A DNA stretch of 64,000 bases from an uncultured Methylophaga sp. (GTDB lineage: Bacteria > Pseudomonadota > Gammaproteobacteria > Nitrosococcales > Methylophagaceae): positions 476,162 through 540,161 of the forward strand of contig CAJXKF010000002.1 of assembly GCA_913055695.1 (NCBI GenBank), read 5' to 3'. Positions 24,239-32,316 of this stretch are shown here, in pieces. The translations under genes were made by a program, and so were the position numbers. The notes below the pieces were generated by a model, which was not told the origin of the DNA, searched no databases, and saw only the letters and a program-made list of their open reading frames with translations. Within the stretch, counting starts at the first letter, position 1, and each line of letters opens with the position of its first letter.

Positions 24239-25639
24239 TCAAACATTGATAATTCGACTTCCTGTATCAGGCAGTATTATTTTGTGGTGGAACTCAGAAG
24301 TGCTTACCGTTCCATGCGAGGCACCAGCAATGAGATAGCTAGTGGCATCTAATAAGTGGTCGTTAGCGTTTGTATCCACATCTTCGGGGTGCCTTGGATC
24401 CCGCGGCAACGATGGGACCGTTGATAACCATTTTCTGCACCGAGAGGCTACAAAAAACTCACCATCCGCCATAAGCTGTTTCAAGAGCTCAAATCGAGGC
24501 ACTCTTGCACCTTTCTTCGCGGGCGTTACCCTCACCCCGGACTCTCTGAAAAGATCTGCGATACTGGATTCCGCCTTACCGGCGGTGCGGGCTTCGGCGG
24601 CGGAGTCGATAACGCCCCGGGCGCGAACGTGGCTGCGCGCGGCCATCGTATGAAGCATGGGTGCTATCTGGCCGGGTGTCCGGCCCGTTCCCCGGTTGAT
24701 GTTCTGCGGATCGCATTCAAAGTGTTCATCATAGATCACCCATGCCCCCTTGGGCATTACGCGGTCATCGGACAGGCGCACGTCATAGGCGAGGCGTCCG
24801 CCCAAGACAGTCGCGCAAGGAGCAGCGGAGCCCCAATCAATCGAGAGCTTGAGGGTGCTGAACATATCCGGCGGGACTTCATGATGGTCGAATACTGCTT
24901 GCGACTGCCGCCAGACGCCCCCAAAGTAGTCCCCGACAATTGCAGACCAATCGCCGTGACGGTGGGCCTTGTATAGTGCAGGGTCGGTGTGTCGCAGTAC
25001 CTCGAAGTTGCGCTTGTAGGCTTCCGGCAAGTGCGGGTTGTCATCAACGGTCGAGGGCGCATATACCCACTTTTGACTGGTAAACTCGAACGGTACCCAA
25101 GGGTCACGTCCGGTGACGTACCGCTCCGCTAGGGCTGAGTGGTTCGCTCCGCCCGGATTCCCTGCCAATACCATGCGTAAGGGAACTCCCGGAGCCCGAA
25201 GGGCCAGCGCCAAAGCATCAATAACGGGCAACTCAGGACCTTCCCCGGCCTCATCCACCACAATAAGCGAAAAGGTCATGCCCTGAACTGTATCTTGTAG
25301 AGCACTGTTCGATTCGCAGTGCGTGAGCTGAACGGTCGCACCATTAGTAAAGCGGAACACGTTGTCATTCTGGTTGTAGCTGAACCCGGCCCCATAAGCG
25401 GAGCGCATCAAGCCGCGCAACTCCTCCGCAAACTGCATCAATGACTTCATCCGTCGGCGAGTCACTAGAACGCGGGCGCGGTTCTTGAATTGGTCGCAGT
25501 GGCGAAGGATGAGCAGTTGCAAACCAAAGGACTTACCGCCGCCCCGCCCGCCGCCAAGGAAGATGAAATGGTCCTCCGGGATACTGAGGACGGAGGCCTG
25601 AAACGGCGTTGGACGTATGGTGTTAATCGCGCTCGTCAT
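24239..25639 (-). CDS. terL: Phage terminase large subunit
   Basis: A 466-residue packaging motor protein. The ATPase Walker A is FLGGGRGGGKSF (near residue 28) and Walker B is LIVVDEAGE, with a following GNPGG coupling segment. The nuclease half carries its acidic metal ligands in LSIDWG, GVIDSAAE and NDHLLDATSYL. With the small subunit it cuts concatemeric DNA and pumps it into a prohead. Its start overlaps the small-subunit gene by 17 bases. A complete large subunit without capsid genes is unusual: simple satellites carry only a small subunit to redirect the helper's enzyme. Confidence 0.9.
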   Translation of the reverse strand: MTSAINTIRPTPFQASVLSIPEDHFIFLGGGRGGGKSFGLQLLILRHCDQFKNRARVLVTRRRMKSLMQFAEELRGLMRSAYGAGFSYNQNDNVFRFTNGATVQLTHCESNSALQDTVQGMTFSLIVVDEAGEGPELPVIDALALALRAPGVPLRMVLAGNPGGANHSALAERYVTGRDPWVPFEFTSQKWVYAPSTVDDNPHLPEAYKRNFEVLRHTDPALYKAHRHGDWSAIVGDYFGGVWRQSQAVFDHHEVPPDMFSTLKLSIDWGSAAPCATVLGGRLAYDVRLSDDRVMPKGAWVIYDEHFECDPQNINRGTGRTPGQIAPMLHTMAARSHVRARGVIDSAAEARTAGKAESSIADLFRESGVRVTPAKKGARVPRFELLKQLMADGEFFVASRCRKWLSTVPSLPRDPRHPEDVDTNANDHLLDATSYLIAGASHGTVSTSEFHHKIILPDTGSRIINV

Positions 25640-26060
25640 GGATCACCTTTGCGTATTCGTCCGGCGAGAGTGCCGCGTTAATTTGGATAAGGACCCGAGG
25701 CGCGTCATCGTTGCCGCCGTCGCCCTTGTTGATCTTATAGATTCGGTCAGCCAGCCAATCCGCCGCCCTGAAATCGCCTTCACTTTTCATCTTGTCTTTC
25801 ATGAAGGCAACGATCTCACTGGCTCCGTCTGCGCGGCCTTCCTCAAGTGCGAGAGCCAGTGGTGATAGCTCGCCCTCCTCTGTGTCCTCTTTGAGCTGCT
25901 TCCATTCGTTGGGGGATAGCCCAAGGGCTCGCCTGATCGTGTGTTCTCTCACGCCCTCGGTGGCAAGCTCGCGCGCAATATCAAGTGCGGTAGTCGGGAG
26001 CACCGGAAGTGCGGCCCGTTCGGCCTTCGTCAGTTCGGTTCTTCGGCGTTGGGTTTGCAT
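25623..26060 (-). CDS. terS: Probable phage terminase small subunit
   Basis: A 145-residue protein started at 26060 (MQTQRRRTELTKAERAALPV). The longer frame to 26132 would lie deeper inside the preceding gene. An N-terminal helix-turn-helix-like region (ALDIARELATEGVREHTIRR, ALGLSPNEWKQL) is followed by a helical core with EIVAFMKDKMKSEGDFRAADWL. The layout matches small terminase subunits that recognise the packaging site. It lies between the resolvase-like gene (31-bp overlap) and terL (17-bp overlap). The assignment relies on position and the DNA-binding N-terminus. Confidence 0.75.
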   Translation of the reverse strand: MQTQRRRTELTKAERAALPVLPTTALDIARELATEGVREHTIRRALGLSPNEWKQLKEDTEEGELSPLALALEEGRADGASEIVAFMKDKMKSEGDFRAADWLADRIYKINKGDGGNDDAPRVLIQINAALSPDEYAKVIHDERD

Positions 26061-26647
26061 TCCAAGTCCCTCTTGATTCGGTAGATGGCGGATTTGCCTA
26101 CATGGGTAATAGTGCGCACCCGGTTCGGGCAAACCCCTGATTGCAGGAGCGCTGCGACCTTGTTTTCAAGGCTGGGCGATAGCTTGGGAGCGCCTATGCG
26201 CTTACCCTTGGCACGGGCCTTCTTCACTCCACGGCGAGAACGCTCACTCATCACCGCGCGGTCAAAGTCCGCGAGCGAGCCAAGGACATTGAACATCAAA
26301 GTTCCTGCGGGGGTGGCGGTATCAAGGGCAAGGTTATGAACATACACACCAACACCCAGCGTCTCGAACTCTCGCATCAGTGCTAACAGGTGCTTGATAC
26401 TCCGGCCCAGCCGGTCTAGTGAAAGCGCTGCTATCATGTCGGCTTTGCCGCGGAAGGCGAAAAATGAGAGCTGGTCGAGTCCCGGGCGCGGTTCGTCCTT
26501 TTTGAGGTTGTTCAGACTTTCGTCCGTATACTCCGCCACAACGTCGTGGCCTTTGGCCTGCGCCCAATCTCGGAGCATCTGGAGTTGTTCTTGAAGTGAT
26601 GGGTCTGTTTCGATAGCTACCCGGGCATAAATCGCAATGCGAGCCAT
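26030..26647 (-). CDS. Serine-recombinase (resolvase) family protein with catalytic Ser replaced by Ala
   Basis: A 205-residue protein started at MARIAIYARVAIETD. The N-terminal resolvase domain is clear: IYARV...QEQLQMLRDWA, DMIAALSLDRLGRSIKHLL, GTLMFNVLGSLADFDRAVMSER. A C-terminal helix-turn-helix lies at NRVRTITHVGKSAIYRIKRD. In active members the motif is Y.RVST, with the nucleophilic serine after RV. Here the codon is GCT (Ala). Other active-site residues (R in YAR, D..R..R) remain. It may be a DNA-binding regulator or an inactive relic. It overlaps terS and probably belongs to the packaging operon. Confidence 0.82.
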   Translation of the reverse strand: MARIAIYARVAIETDPSLQEQLQMLRDWAQAKGHDVVAEYTDESLNNLKKDEPRPGLDQLSFFAFRGKADMIAALSLDRLGRSIKHLLALMREFETLGVGVYVHNLALDTATPAGTLMFNVLGSLADFDRAVMSERSRRGVKKARAKGKRIGAPKLSPSLENKVAALLQSGVCPNRVRTITHVGKSAIYRIKRDLECKPNAEEPN

Positions 26648-27020
26648 TGATGGCCCTCCGCATATCTGTTGATATGCCATTCGATTTTAACCCCCTAAAC
26701 ACAGCGCTTAAAGACCTATTCGTAGGGTAAATCGTAGGGTATATGCTTACACTGTCCGCTATCGCCACATTTCTATGGAGGTTCGGCGGTCTCTACCTCC
26801 TTCACGGGTTCACAATTAAATCTTGTAGGTTATCCGGTCGGTGTAAGGACTGCAGCGAGGCGGCGCTAAGAAGGATTGTTAGTACAATTACGATAGGCTA
26901 CTATCTAGGCAAGATTATCCAACATTGGAAATCTTTATGTGCCAGTACGAAGTACTTCGACTGGTTCCCGTGTACCGCGCAGAAGTGGACTCGGGCAACC
27001 GTTAATCAGTCGGAGTTCTT
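26648..27020. other. Intergenic region between divergent resolvase-like and HNH genes
   Basis: About 370 bp that must hold the promoter of the leftward packaging operon and that of the HNH gene. A 151-residue plus-strand frame passes through it but has a random-looking composition and no start signal, so it is not called. No further structure recognised. Confidence 0.4.
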
Positions 27021-27374
27021 ATGCCCAAACAAAGAAAATCTCTCAAATCCCCCCGTCAGAAAGCATTCAAAGTACAGCAAGGTCTTTGTTATTACTGTCA
27101 TCAGCCGATGTGGTCCACAGAACCAAAATCGTTCGCGAAGCGATTTGGCCTTTCACTCTCTCAAGCTCAGCAAATGCAGTGCACTGGTGAACATTTAGTA
27201 GCTCATACCCAAGGCGGCTCTGCACTACAAGAAAATATTGTGGCGGCTTGTAAATACTGTAATAAGCATCGGCATCAGCTCAAAATAACGCCCCCGCCAG
27301 AACAATTTGAGAAATATGTGTCTCGACGATTATCACGAGGTAAATGGCATGGCTTGACTTTGGTTAGCGGTTAA
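27021..27374 (+). CDS. HNH endonuclease family protein
   Basis: A 117-residue protein. C-x2-C (CYYCHQPM), then GEHLVAHTQGG with the HNH histidine, then NIVAACKYCNKHRH with the Asn and a second zinc C-x2-C pair. This is a complete zinc-stabilised HNH motif. Such small HNH nucleases are commonly linked to terminase genes, where they stimulate cos cleavage. Here it lies on the strand opposite to terS/terL, about 960 bp from them, so cooperation is possible but unproven. It could also be a homing-type or defence nuclease. Confidence 0.82.
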   Translation: MPKQRKSLKSPRQKAFKVQQGLCYYCHQPMWSTEPKSFAKRFGLSLSQAQQMQCTGEHLVAHTQGGSALQENIVAACKYCNKHRHQLKITPPPEQFEKYVSRRLSRGKWHGLTLVSG

Positions 27375-27658
27375 GCCCGGTAAGTCGGGTAAAGGTCGGT
27401 AATGCTATTGCCCATGGGGTTATTGGCTTTTACCTACTTAACCGACTTTACCGATGTAAATAGGGTAAAAAGGAAAAACGGAGCCCAACTGGTATTCGTA
27501 CCGTTTCCTTGGGCAAATCCTCGCTCGGGCCTACAGAAAATTTTAGGTGGGTAAAGTGGGATAAGTCGGTTAAACAGATAATAAAACCCATTAACGGATG
27601 GGCCTCGCCCCCTACCGACTATAGAAAAAGTGCGGTAGAGGTCGGTACATCACAGTCA
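27375..27658. repeat. Iteron-like repeats next to the primase-helicase gene, candidate replication origin
   Basis: The 284-bp gap holds repeated copies of a GTCGG(T)-centred word in both orientations: TAAGTCGGGTAAAGGTCGGTAA (27381-27402, interrupted), TTAACCGACTTTACCG (27439-27454), GTAAAGTGGGATAAGTCGG (from 27551) continuing TTAAA, CTACCGACT (27612-27620) and GAGGTCGGTAC. Clustered repeats beside a replication initiator are typical of P4-like origins. No gene seen. The role is inferred. Confidence 0.45.
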
Positions 27659-29959
27659 CTAGAACGGTGAATTGTCGCGCCCAAGATCAGCCCAATCAGT
27701 CAGTTCATCCCATTTCATAGGCATTCGTGCTTGGTCCCAAGCAGCTCGCGCTTGCGATAACCTTGGCAAGATGAATCCACGTGGACGGCTCTTGTCATGG
27801 TATTCAAACCCCATATCACGCATGAGCTTGTTTACCGCATTAAGTGTGATGTCATCCCGGCGGAGTCGTGTTTGCGCGTACTCCTGTAAATCACTTGTAG
27901 AAACAAAAGGCCGGTCATAGCCAACCCAACGGCGGGCCGGTATATCCCCTGCTCGGAGCAGGTCTAGAAACACCGCATCAATTCCAGTGACGGTTGCAGC
28001 TTTTTGAGCATAGAGCGCTTCGGTTTGCGGGATGTTCCGGCGAGGATGCCAGTTACACAAGTCCATCGATTGCAAATCATGAAGCATTGCCGCCAATCCA
28101 CCGGCCCGGAGCTGGTCGGCAATCGCTTTAAAATAATCGCCGTCCTGTGCGTGTTTGCCGGATACCTCAAACACAGCAAAGCGCCGTTCATCAATCCCGG
28201 CGGGCACTACCCATTCTTCATTCGAAGCCATGATCACGTGAAGCCTGTTTCGCGCTTGAACAAGGTTTACCCCTTTGCCTTCAATCGTCAGCTCTGGCTC
28301 AGTGATAAGTCCCTTCAAAACACTTTCAGCCGACTTATCGCCTGGGACAATCGCCTCATCAGCAAACAGTAGACAGCAATCTCGCAGGTGGGCATTGAAG
28401 CGGCCCGTGAGTTGCGCCGGGGAGTTCACCTGTAGTCCGTGCTGACCAAATAGGTGTTTGATAGCTCGCGCAAAAATCCCTTTCCCACTTCCGCGACCAC
28501 CTCGGAGCACCAACGCCACTTCGGCAGGCTCTCCCGGATTCTGTATAGCCCATGCTGCCCATTTAAGAATGAAATCAGCATAAACTTCATCACCATTAGC
28601 AAGGACCCGACGGATATGTTCTTGCATGAGGGACCAATCGCCCGCCTTAGGCAATACTGCGAAGCCACGCCACATATTCAGATAACCATTCACCTCCTCG
28701 GTCTTGCCGGGGAAAAACCGCAAAGCTAAGTATTCCCGGCGCTGTGAATGTTCAAGCCACCATTTGCCCAGAGGCTTACGGCGCATCCCCTGTTCAGTCG
28801 GGTAGTCAACAAAGCGATGCATGTATCGGTTCCGAAAGTCATCGAACGATTGAAGGACTGGCACCAGTCTGTCTTCGTCCAACTCGGTGCGCTCCCATGA
28901 TAGAACCCTTGTTTTTCCACCTTCTTGAAGAAGCACAGCGTGTTTCTTATTCATGTCCTCAAGTGTCGGATCAGCACACGCAGCCCGGGCGTTCTCAATC
29001 TGGCGCTGCGCGTATGCCTGCCAGTTGCGTTGCTCCCTGACACTGGCGCTAATCGCATTGTTCGGATCGGTGATAGCACCCAAAATCATTTCCTCTGGCA
29101 CATCGAGGCGAACCAGATCACAGACTGCACGGAATAGTGCTTCACTGCGCGACGGGTAGTGCTGAGGATCAATTGGATCAACACCCGTCGCAATCAAAGC
29201 CAGCGTGTGATCTTGTATCACTCTCTGGTTCGCCTCCGCCCACTCCCTTAGGTCATCAGTGCTTACCACTCTAACTTCTCGCCGTTGCATATTGCTAGGT
29301 GCCTTTCCGGTGGCAATGCTTGCGCGAGAGGGTAACTGCGGTGCAGGAGTAAAGGCGCTCAGTGAATAGCTGACTTCATTCCAGCAATACACCTCCGCCA
29401 CTGCTACGGTTCGCCCCTTGGCGCGCTTCTTTTTGTTTGGCCTGTTCGTGGTTCCGGGGACACGCATAATGCGGTCAACGTTGTGACAAGCATCAGCACC
29501 AAACGCGAGTTCCAGTGCTCGGTTGTAGGATTCAATTTCAGTGGCTTTTTCCAAGTCACCGTCAATCGTCAACGCTTCATCCAGCCGCCAAAACCCTTGA
29601 TATCCGCCTCCGCTATCAACTACCAGTGATGGAACCGGAATGCCTTCGGGCAATTCACTAGTCAGCCTTTTGAGGATACGTTCACGCTCCTCCGCGAAGT
29701 CTTCACCGGGGCGTGGGTCTATGTCCACATGGAGAAACTCTGCCGCAGCAATATCTCTCTTTGACGCTTTCTTAGTGAGCTGGCCGCACGTTTTGTTGAC
29801 GTGGAAATAAATATTTTTTGTCTTATTTTTCTGGATCGCCCATGCTTCAGCATCACCAGCATCTGTGAATGTTCGTGTCTCGGTATTGCCATCTGGGATG
29901 ATAGCCGTTAGAACGAATGGCCCGCCGGGTCGGTATTTGTTCAAGAAAGCTGCAATCAT
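27659..29959 (-). CDS. Primase-helicase replication protein of the element
   Basis: A 766-residue protein. The N-terminal ~220 residues resemble a RepB/archaeo-eukaryotic-type primase (EFLHVDIDPRPGEDF with catalytic-type acidic residues; SLVVDSGGGYQGFWRL; RIMRVPGTTNRPNKKK). The C-terminal half is a superfamily 3 helicase of the DUF5906/D5 kind: Walker A LVLRGGRGSGKGIFAR near residue 487, Walker B CCLLFADEA, then VIMASNEEWVVPAG. It would start and unwind replication of the excised element, perhaps at the repeats just downstream. The ATG overlaps the preceding small gene by 4 bases (ATGA). Confidence 0.88.
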   Translation of the reverse strand: MIAAFLNKYRPGGPFVLTAIIPDGNTETRTFTDAGDAEAWAIQKNKTKNIYFHVNKTCGQLTKKASKRDIAAAEFLHVDIDPRPGEDFAEERERILKRLTSELPEGIPVPSLVVDSGGGYQGFWRLDEALTIDGDLEKATEIESYNRALELAFGADACHNVDRIMRVPGTTNRPNKKKRAKGRTVAVAEVYCWNEVSYSLSAFTPAPQLPSRASIATGKAPSNMQRREVRVVSTDDLREWAEANQRVIQDHTLALIATGVDPIDPQHYPSRSEALFRAVCDLVRLDVPEEMILGAITDPNNAISASVREQRNWQAYAQRQIENARAACADPTLEDMNKKHAVLLQEGGKTRVLSWERTELDEDRLVPVLQSFDDFRNRYMHRFVDYPTEQGMRRKPLGKWWLEHSQRREYLALRFFPGKTEEVNGYLNMWRGFAVLPKAGDWSLMQEHIRRVLANGDEVYADFILKWAAWAIQNPGEPAEVALVLRGGRGSGKGIFARAIKHLFGQHGLQVNSPAQLTGRFNAHLRDCCLLFADEAIVPGDKSAESVLKGLITEPELTIEGKGVNLVQARNRLHVIMASNEEWVVPAGIDERRFAVFEVSGKHAQDGDYFKAIADQLRAGGLAAMLHDLQSMDLCNWHPRRNIPQTEALYAQKAATVTGIDAVFLDLLRAGDIPARRWVGYDRPFVSTSDLQEYAQTRLRRDDITLNAVNKLMRDMGFEYHDKSRPRGFILPRLSQARAAWDQARMPMKWDELTDWADLGRDNSPF

Positions 29960-30306
29960 TCCACACCCTCCTTAAACAGATATACACCGCGACGATATCC
30001 CCGTTGATTTTCGTACCAACCATTATCAGCGGGATTCTCAACCCCGCTCATCACAGCCTCGCAATAGCCGATAGTATGGCGAAACCAGACAGCACGCGAG
30101 GACGTGTCACAAGACTTGGAAGCCTGTTCACGGTGTTTGTTGAGTTCTTCGAGGACTGAATCAATAAGGTGTTGGTTAGCCTCCGGGGTACACTCCGGGG
30201 TGAATGGGAAAATTTTGAAGGGTTCAATACGTAACAGCCATGCGACGTAACTGGCACGTTGGACTTCATGTTGCGCAGCTATTAGCGCGCTGGGTCTCGA
30301 TTTCAT
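29956..30306 (-). CDS. Uncharacterised 116-residue protein upstream of the primase
   Basis: MKSRPSALIAAQHEVQRASY followed by a helical stretch and a conserved-looking GWYENQRGYRRGVYLFKEG tail. No signal peptide or known motif. It has a GAGCGGCC leader and is coupled to the primase-helicase start by a 4-base overlap, so it is probably a replication accessory. Between AlpA and primase, satellites often encode such small regulators. Confidence 0.65.
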   Translation of the reverse strand: MKSRPSALIAAQHEVQRASYVAWLLRIEPFKIFPFTPECTPEANQHLIDSVLEELNKHREQASKSCDTSSRAVWFRHTIGYCEAVMSGVENPADNGWYENQRGYRRGVYLFKEGVE

Positions 30307-30318
30307 GGCGGCCGCTCC

Positions 30319-30531
30319 TTATTCAGCTTGCTGGGCGTCACGCCATCTGATTAGCTCGGATAAATCCCAAACTGTTACCTTGGGACCAATCTTTCGGGCA
30401 CGTGGAAAATCTGGACGCTTGGCCCAAACCCACAAGGTGGAGAGTCCAATGCCCAGAAACTCAGCAGTTTGGGCGGGTCGTAGAGATTTTGACTGCTGAG
30501 CAGTCATATATAGTTGGTTTTGGTTCTTCAT
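30319..30531 (-). CDS. alpA: AlpA-family DNA-binding regulator / excisionase
   Basis: A 70-residue protein started at the ATG at 30531 with AGGA upstream. The longer frame would need a TTG. SLRPAQTAEFLGIGLSTLWV and WAKRPDFPRARKIGPKVTVW are the MerR-like winged helix of AlpA/Xis proteins. In P4-like elements AlpA activates the integrase or acts as excisionase. In Gram-negative PICIs, alpA lies next to int just as here. It heads the leftward replication and packaging operon. Confidence 0.88.
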   Translation of the reverse strand: MKNQNQLYMTAQQSKSLRPAQTAEFLGIGLSTLWVWAKRPDFPRARKIGPKVTVWDLSELIRWRDAQQAE

Positions 30532-30570
30532 AGCGGCTTTCCTGTCCGCTCTGTGCAACCACCATAAACG

Positions 30571-30672
30571 AAAGGGGAAGCGCAGAGCTGTGTAACATCG
30601 GCTCAGACGCTTCCCCCTTTATGACTTGAAGTATCAGCATGGGCAAAGGTCGAGCCACCAAGGCTCGTTTTT
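30571..30672 (+). ncRNA. Candidate structured RNA with terminator between alpA and the integrase gene
   Basis: AAAGGGGAAGCG (30571-30582) pairs with CGCTTCCCCCTTT (30608-30620) with a single bulged base, and GAGC/GCTC pairs inside the loop. A perfect terminator CGAGCC-ACCAA-GGCTCG followed by T5 ends at 30672. No plus-strand gene is present, so the terminator suggests a short RNA transcribed rightward, towards the integrase gene. The same hairpin would also form in the leader of the leftward alpA transcript. P4 uses a small structured RNA for immunity, and this could be an analogue. Inference only. Confidence 0.4.
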
Positions 30673-30807
30673 CTCCATTTCTGATACGTCCTATATCGCC
30701 TAAAGAAGGCTTACGGGATATGAAATAAAGGATATATGATCCCCCTCACCCCGTCTAGCACTTTTAATATAAATATCAACACCTTATCGGAAAAAGTAAA
30801 GTCCAAG

Positions 30808-32043
30808 CTATGTATTAACCTTCATTTTCCCGCTACAAAACTCGGCCCATGAAGCCATTAACTCGCGACGTTTTTCAAATAGGTCTCCGCGCCGGTAAGC
30901 AGCCTCAACTTTATTCTTTATGGTATGAGCCAATGCCATTTCTGCAACTTCTGATGGAAACTCAGTATGTTCAGCGCACCAATCCCGAAAGGTAGAACGG
31001 AACCCGTGTGCTGTAACTGGAACCTCCATTCGTCTCAATACAGCGGTAAGAGTATTGTCAGATAATGGTTTATTGCCTCGCGGAGGAGGAAATACAAAGT
31101 CAGAGCCTTCTATTCGAGGTAATTTGCTTAATAGTTTAAGAGCAGAAGAACTAAGCGGCACCCTGTGTTCTTTTTTGGCTTTCATACGTCCTTCAGGAAT
31201 TGTCCAGACACCCTCTTCCATGTCAATTTCATCCCACTTTGCCCCTCTGACTTCGCCAGAACGAGTAGCAGTAAGAATTACAAATTCAAGTGCTCGAGGA
31301 CTTATACCTTCTTGTTTGCTCAGACGGCTCATGAATTGTGGAAGGTCGGGGACTGCGAGAGCACTATGATGGTTAACCTTTTTTAGCTGACTTGGAGCAG
31401 GTAGAACTTTATCTAGATAGCCTTTCCATCGCGCCGGGTTCTCTCCATCGCGGTAGCCACGAACAGTTGCCCAATCTAGAACTGCCTCTATACGCTGACG
31501 AACTCTTGTCGCCGTTTCAGTCTTCGTCGTCCAGATAGGTTCGAGCACTTGAATTATCTGAGAGTGACCAATATCACAAACCCTGAGAGAGCCGATTTGT
31601 GAGAAGGCGTAATCAGAGAGTGATTGGGTCCATTGATGTTCGCTCTTACCTCCCTTCTTCCATACCGCTGATTGTGATTCAATATAGCGTGAAGCTGCTG
31701 TTTCAAATGTGATCTCAGCGAGACGAGCTGCAATCATCGCACTACGCTGTTCCCTTTTCTCTGTGATCGGGTCAATACCTTGAGCGATCTTTTCTCGCGC
31801 TTCTTGTGCCTTGGCTCTCGCCATCGAGAGAGTAACAGCTGGATATCCTCCCAAGCCCAAATCACGACGCCAAGGCTTGCCTGTTCCGGGCTTAGTACCA
31901 GCAGTGAATCGAAGTATCCATGTTTTTGCTCCACTAGGTGTAACTTGAAGATGGAGACCAGGTACACCGCCGACTGCATGTAAACCTGCGCTGTTAATAT
32001 TCTTAACTGCTAGTGCAGAAAGCTCTTTCACTTTTTTAGGCAT
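30808..32043 (-). CDS. int: P4-type tyrosine integrase
   Basis: A 411-residue protein started at the ATG at 32043 (MPKKVKELSALAVKNINSAG). A frame to 32067 needs a TTG. The N-terminus is the DUF4102 arm-binding domain (GGVPGLHLQVTPSGAKTWIL, RFTAGTKPG). The catalytic domain has R in LTATRSGEVRGAKWDEID, H-x-x-R in AHGFRSTFRDW, and LAHTIKNKVEAAYRRGD, with Y as the nucleophile. It recombines at the tRNA-Ser 3' end, and attR lies about 160 bp upstream of its start. All catalytic residues are kept, so the element may be mobile. Confidence 0.94.
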   Translation of the reverse strand: MPKKVKELSALAVKNINSAGLHAVGGVPGLHLQVTPSGAKTWILRFTAGTKPGTGKPWRRDLGLGGYPAVTLSMARAKAQEAREKIAQGIDPITEKREQRSAMIAARLAEITFETAASRYIESQSAVWKKGGKSEHQWTQSLSDYAFSQIGSLRVCDIGHSQIIQVLEPIWTTKTETATRVRQRIEAVLDWATVRGYRDGENPARWKGYLDKVLPAPSQLKKVNHHSALAVPDLPQFMSRLSKQEGISPRALEFVILTATRSGEVRGAKWDEIDMEEGVWTIPEGRMKAKKEHRVPLSSSALKLLSKLPRIEGSDFVFPPPRGNKPLSDNTLTAVLRRMEVPVTAHGFRSTFRDWCAEHTEFPSEVAEMALAHTIKNKVEAAYRRGDLFEKRRELMASWAEFCSGKMKVNT

Positions 32044-32202
32044 GTTAGCCACCCCATATATACCCAACCACCTACCCTACTAAGGGTAAACGATTACACG
32101 AGGTTAGGAAAGACCTAAATAGACGAACACTTTATTGTAACTACCTGTTTTTCGATGATATTTTAGACGAATCAAGATTGGTATAGACGATAAACTCGGG
32201 GA

Positions 32203-32216
32203 CTGTCCCTCCGCCA
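32203..32216 (+). repeat. attR of the integrated element
   Basis: CTGTCCCTCCGCCA, identical to the 3' terminal 14 bases of tRNA-Ser at 20220-20233. It marks the right boundary of the element. Confidence 0.88.
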
Positions 32217-32222
32217 GATATA

Positions 32223-32254
32223 AGCCCTGTGTACCTGGTACATAGGGCTTTTTC
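32223..32254 (+). terminator. Probable original terminator of tRNA-Ser, displaced by the element
   Basis: AGCCCTGTGTACC pairs with GGTACATAGGGCT around a very short loop, then T5. It starts 7 bp after attR. In the empty chromosome it would directly follow the tRNA-Ser gene. The insertion moved it 12 kb away. Confidence 0.7.
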
Positions 32255-32316
32255 TTTTCCCGCTCCTCTGTTTTAACGTGGCGACAACTGCGTTTTTTCC
32301 AGATAAAGTCTTCTCG

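Larger units (their letters stand above)
20234..32216. mobile_element. Integrated phage-satellite-like element in tRNA-Ser(UGA)
   Basis: About 12 kb between tRNA-Ser and an exact 14-bp repeat of its 3' end. On the minus strand, from the attR side, it carries a P4-type integrase, AlpA, a 116-residue protein, a primase-helicase, a resolvase-like protein, small and large terminase subunits and two unknown proteins. An HNH protein and a toxin-antitoxin-like operon read the other way. The integrase, AlpA, primase order and the presence of terminase without any recognisable capsid, portal or tail gene fit phage-inducible chromosomal islands or P4-like satellites, which are packaged by a helper phage. 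A decayed prophage is the alternative, but the compact, intact gene set argues against it. Confidence 0.8.

Noticed and set aside
26743..27198. 151-residue plus-strand ORF in front of the HNH gene
   Set aside because: Cys/Ser/Arg-rich random composition, no ribosome-binding site, and its second half overlaps the convincing HNH frame.
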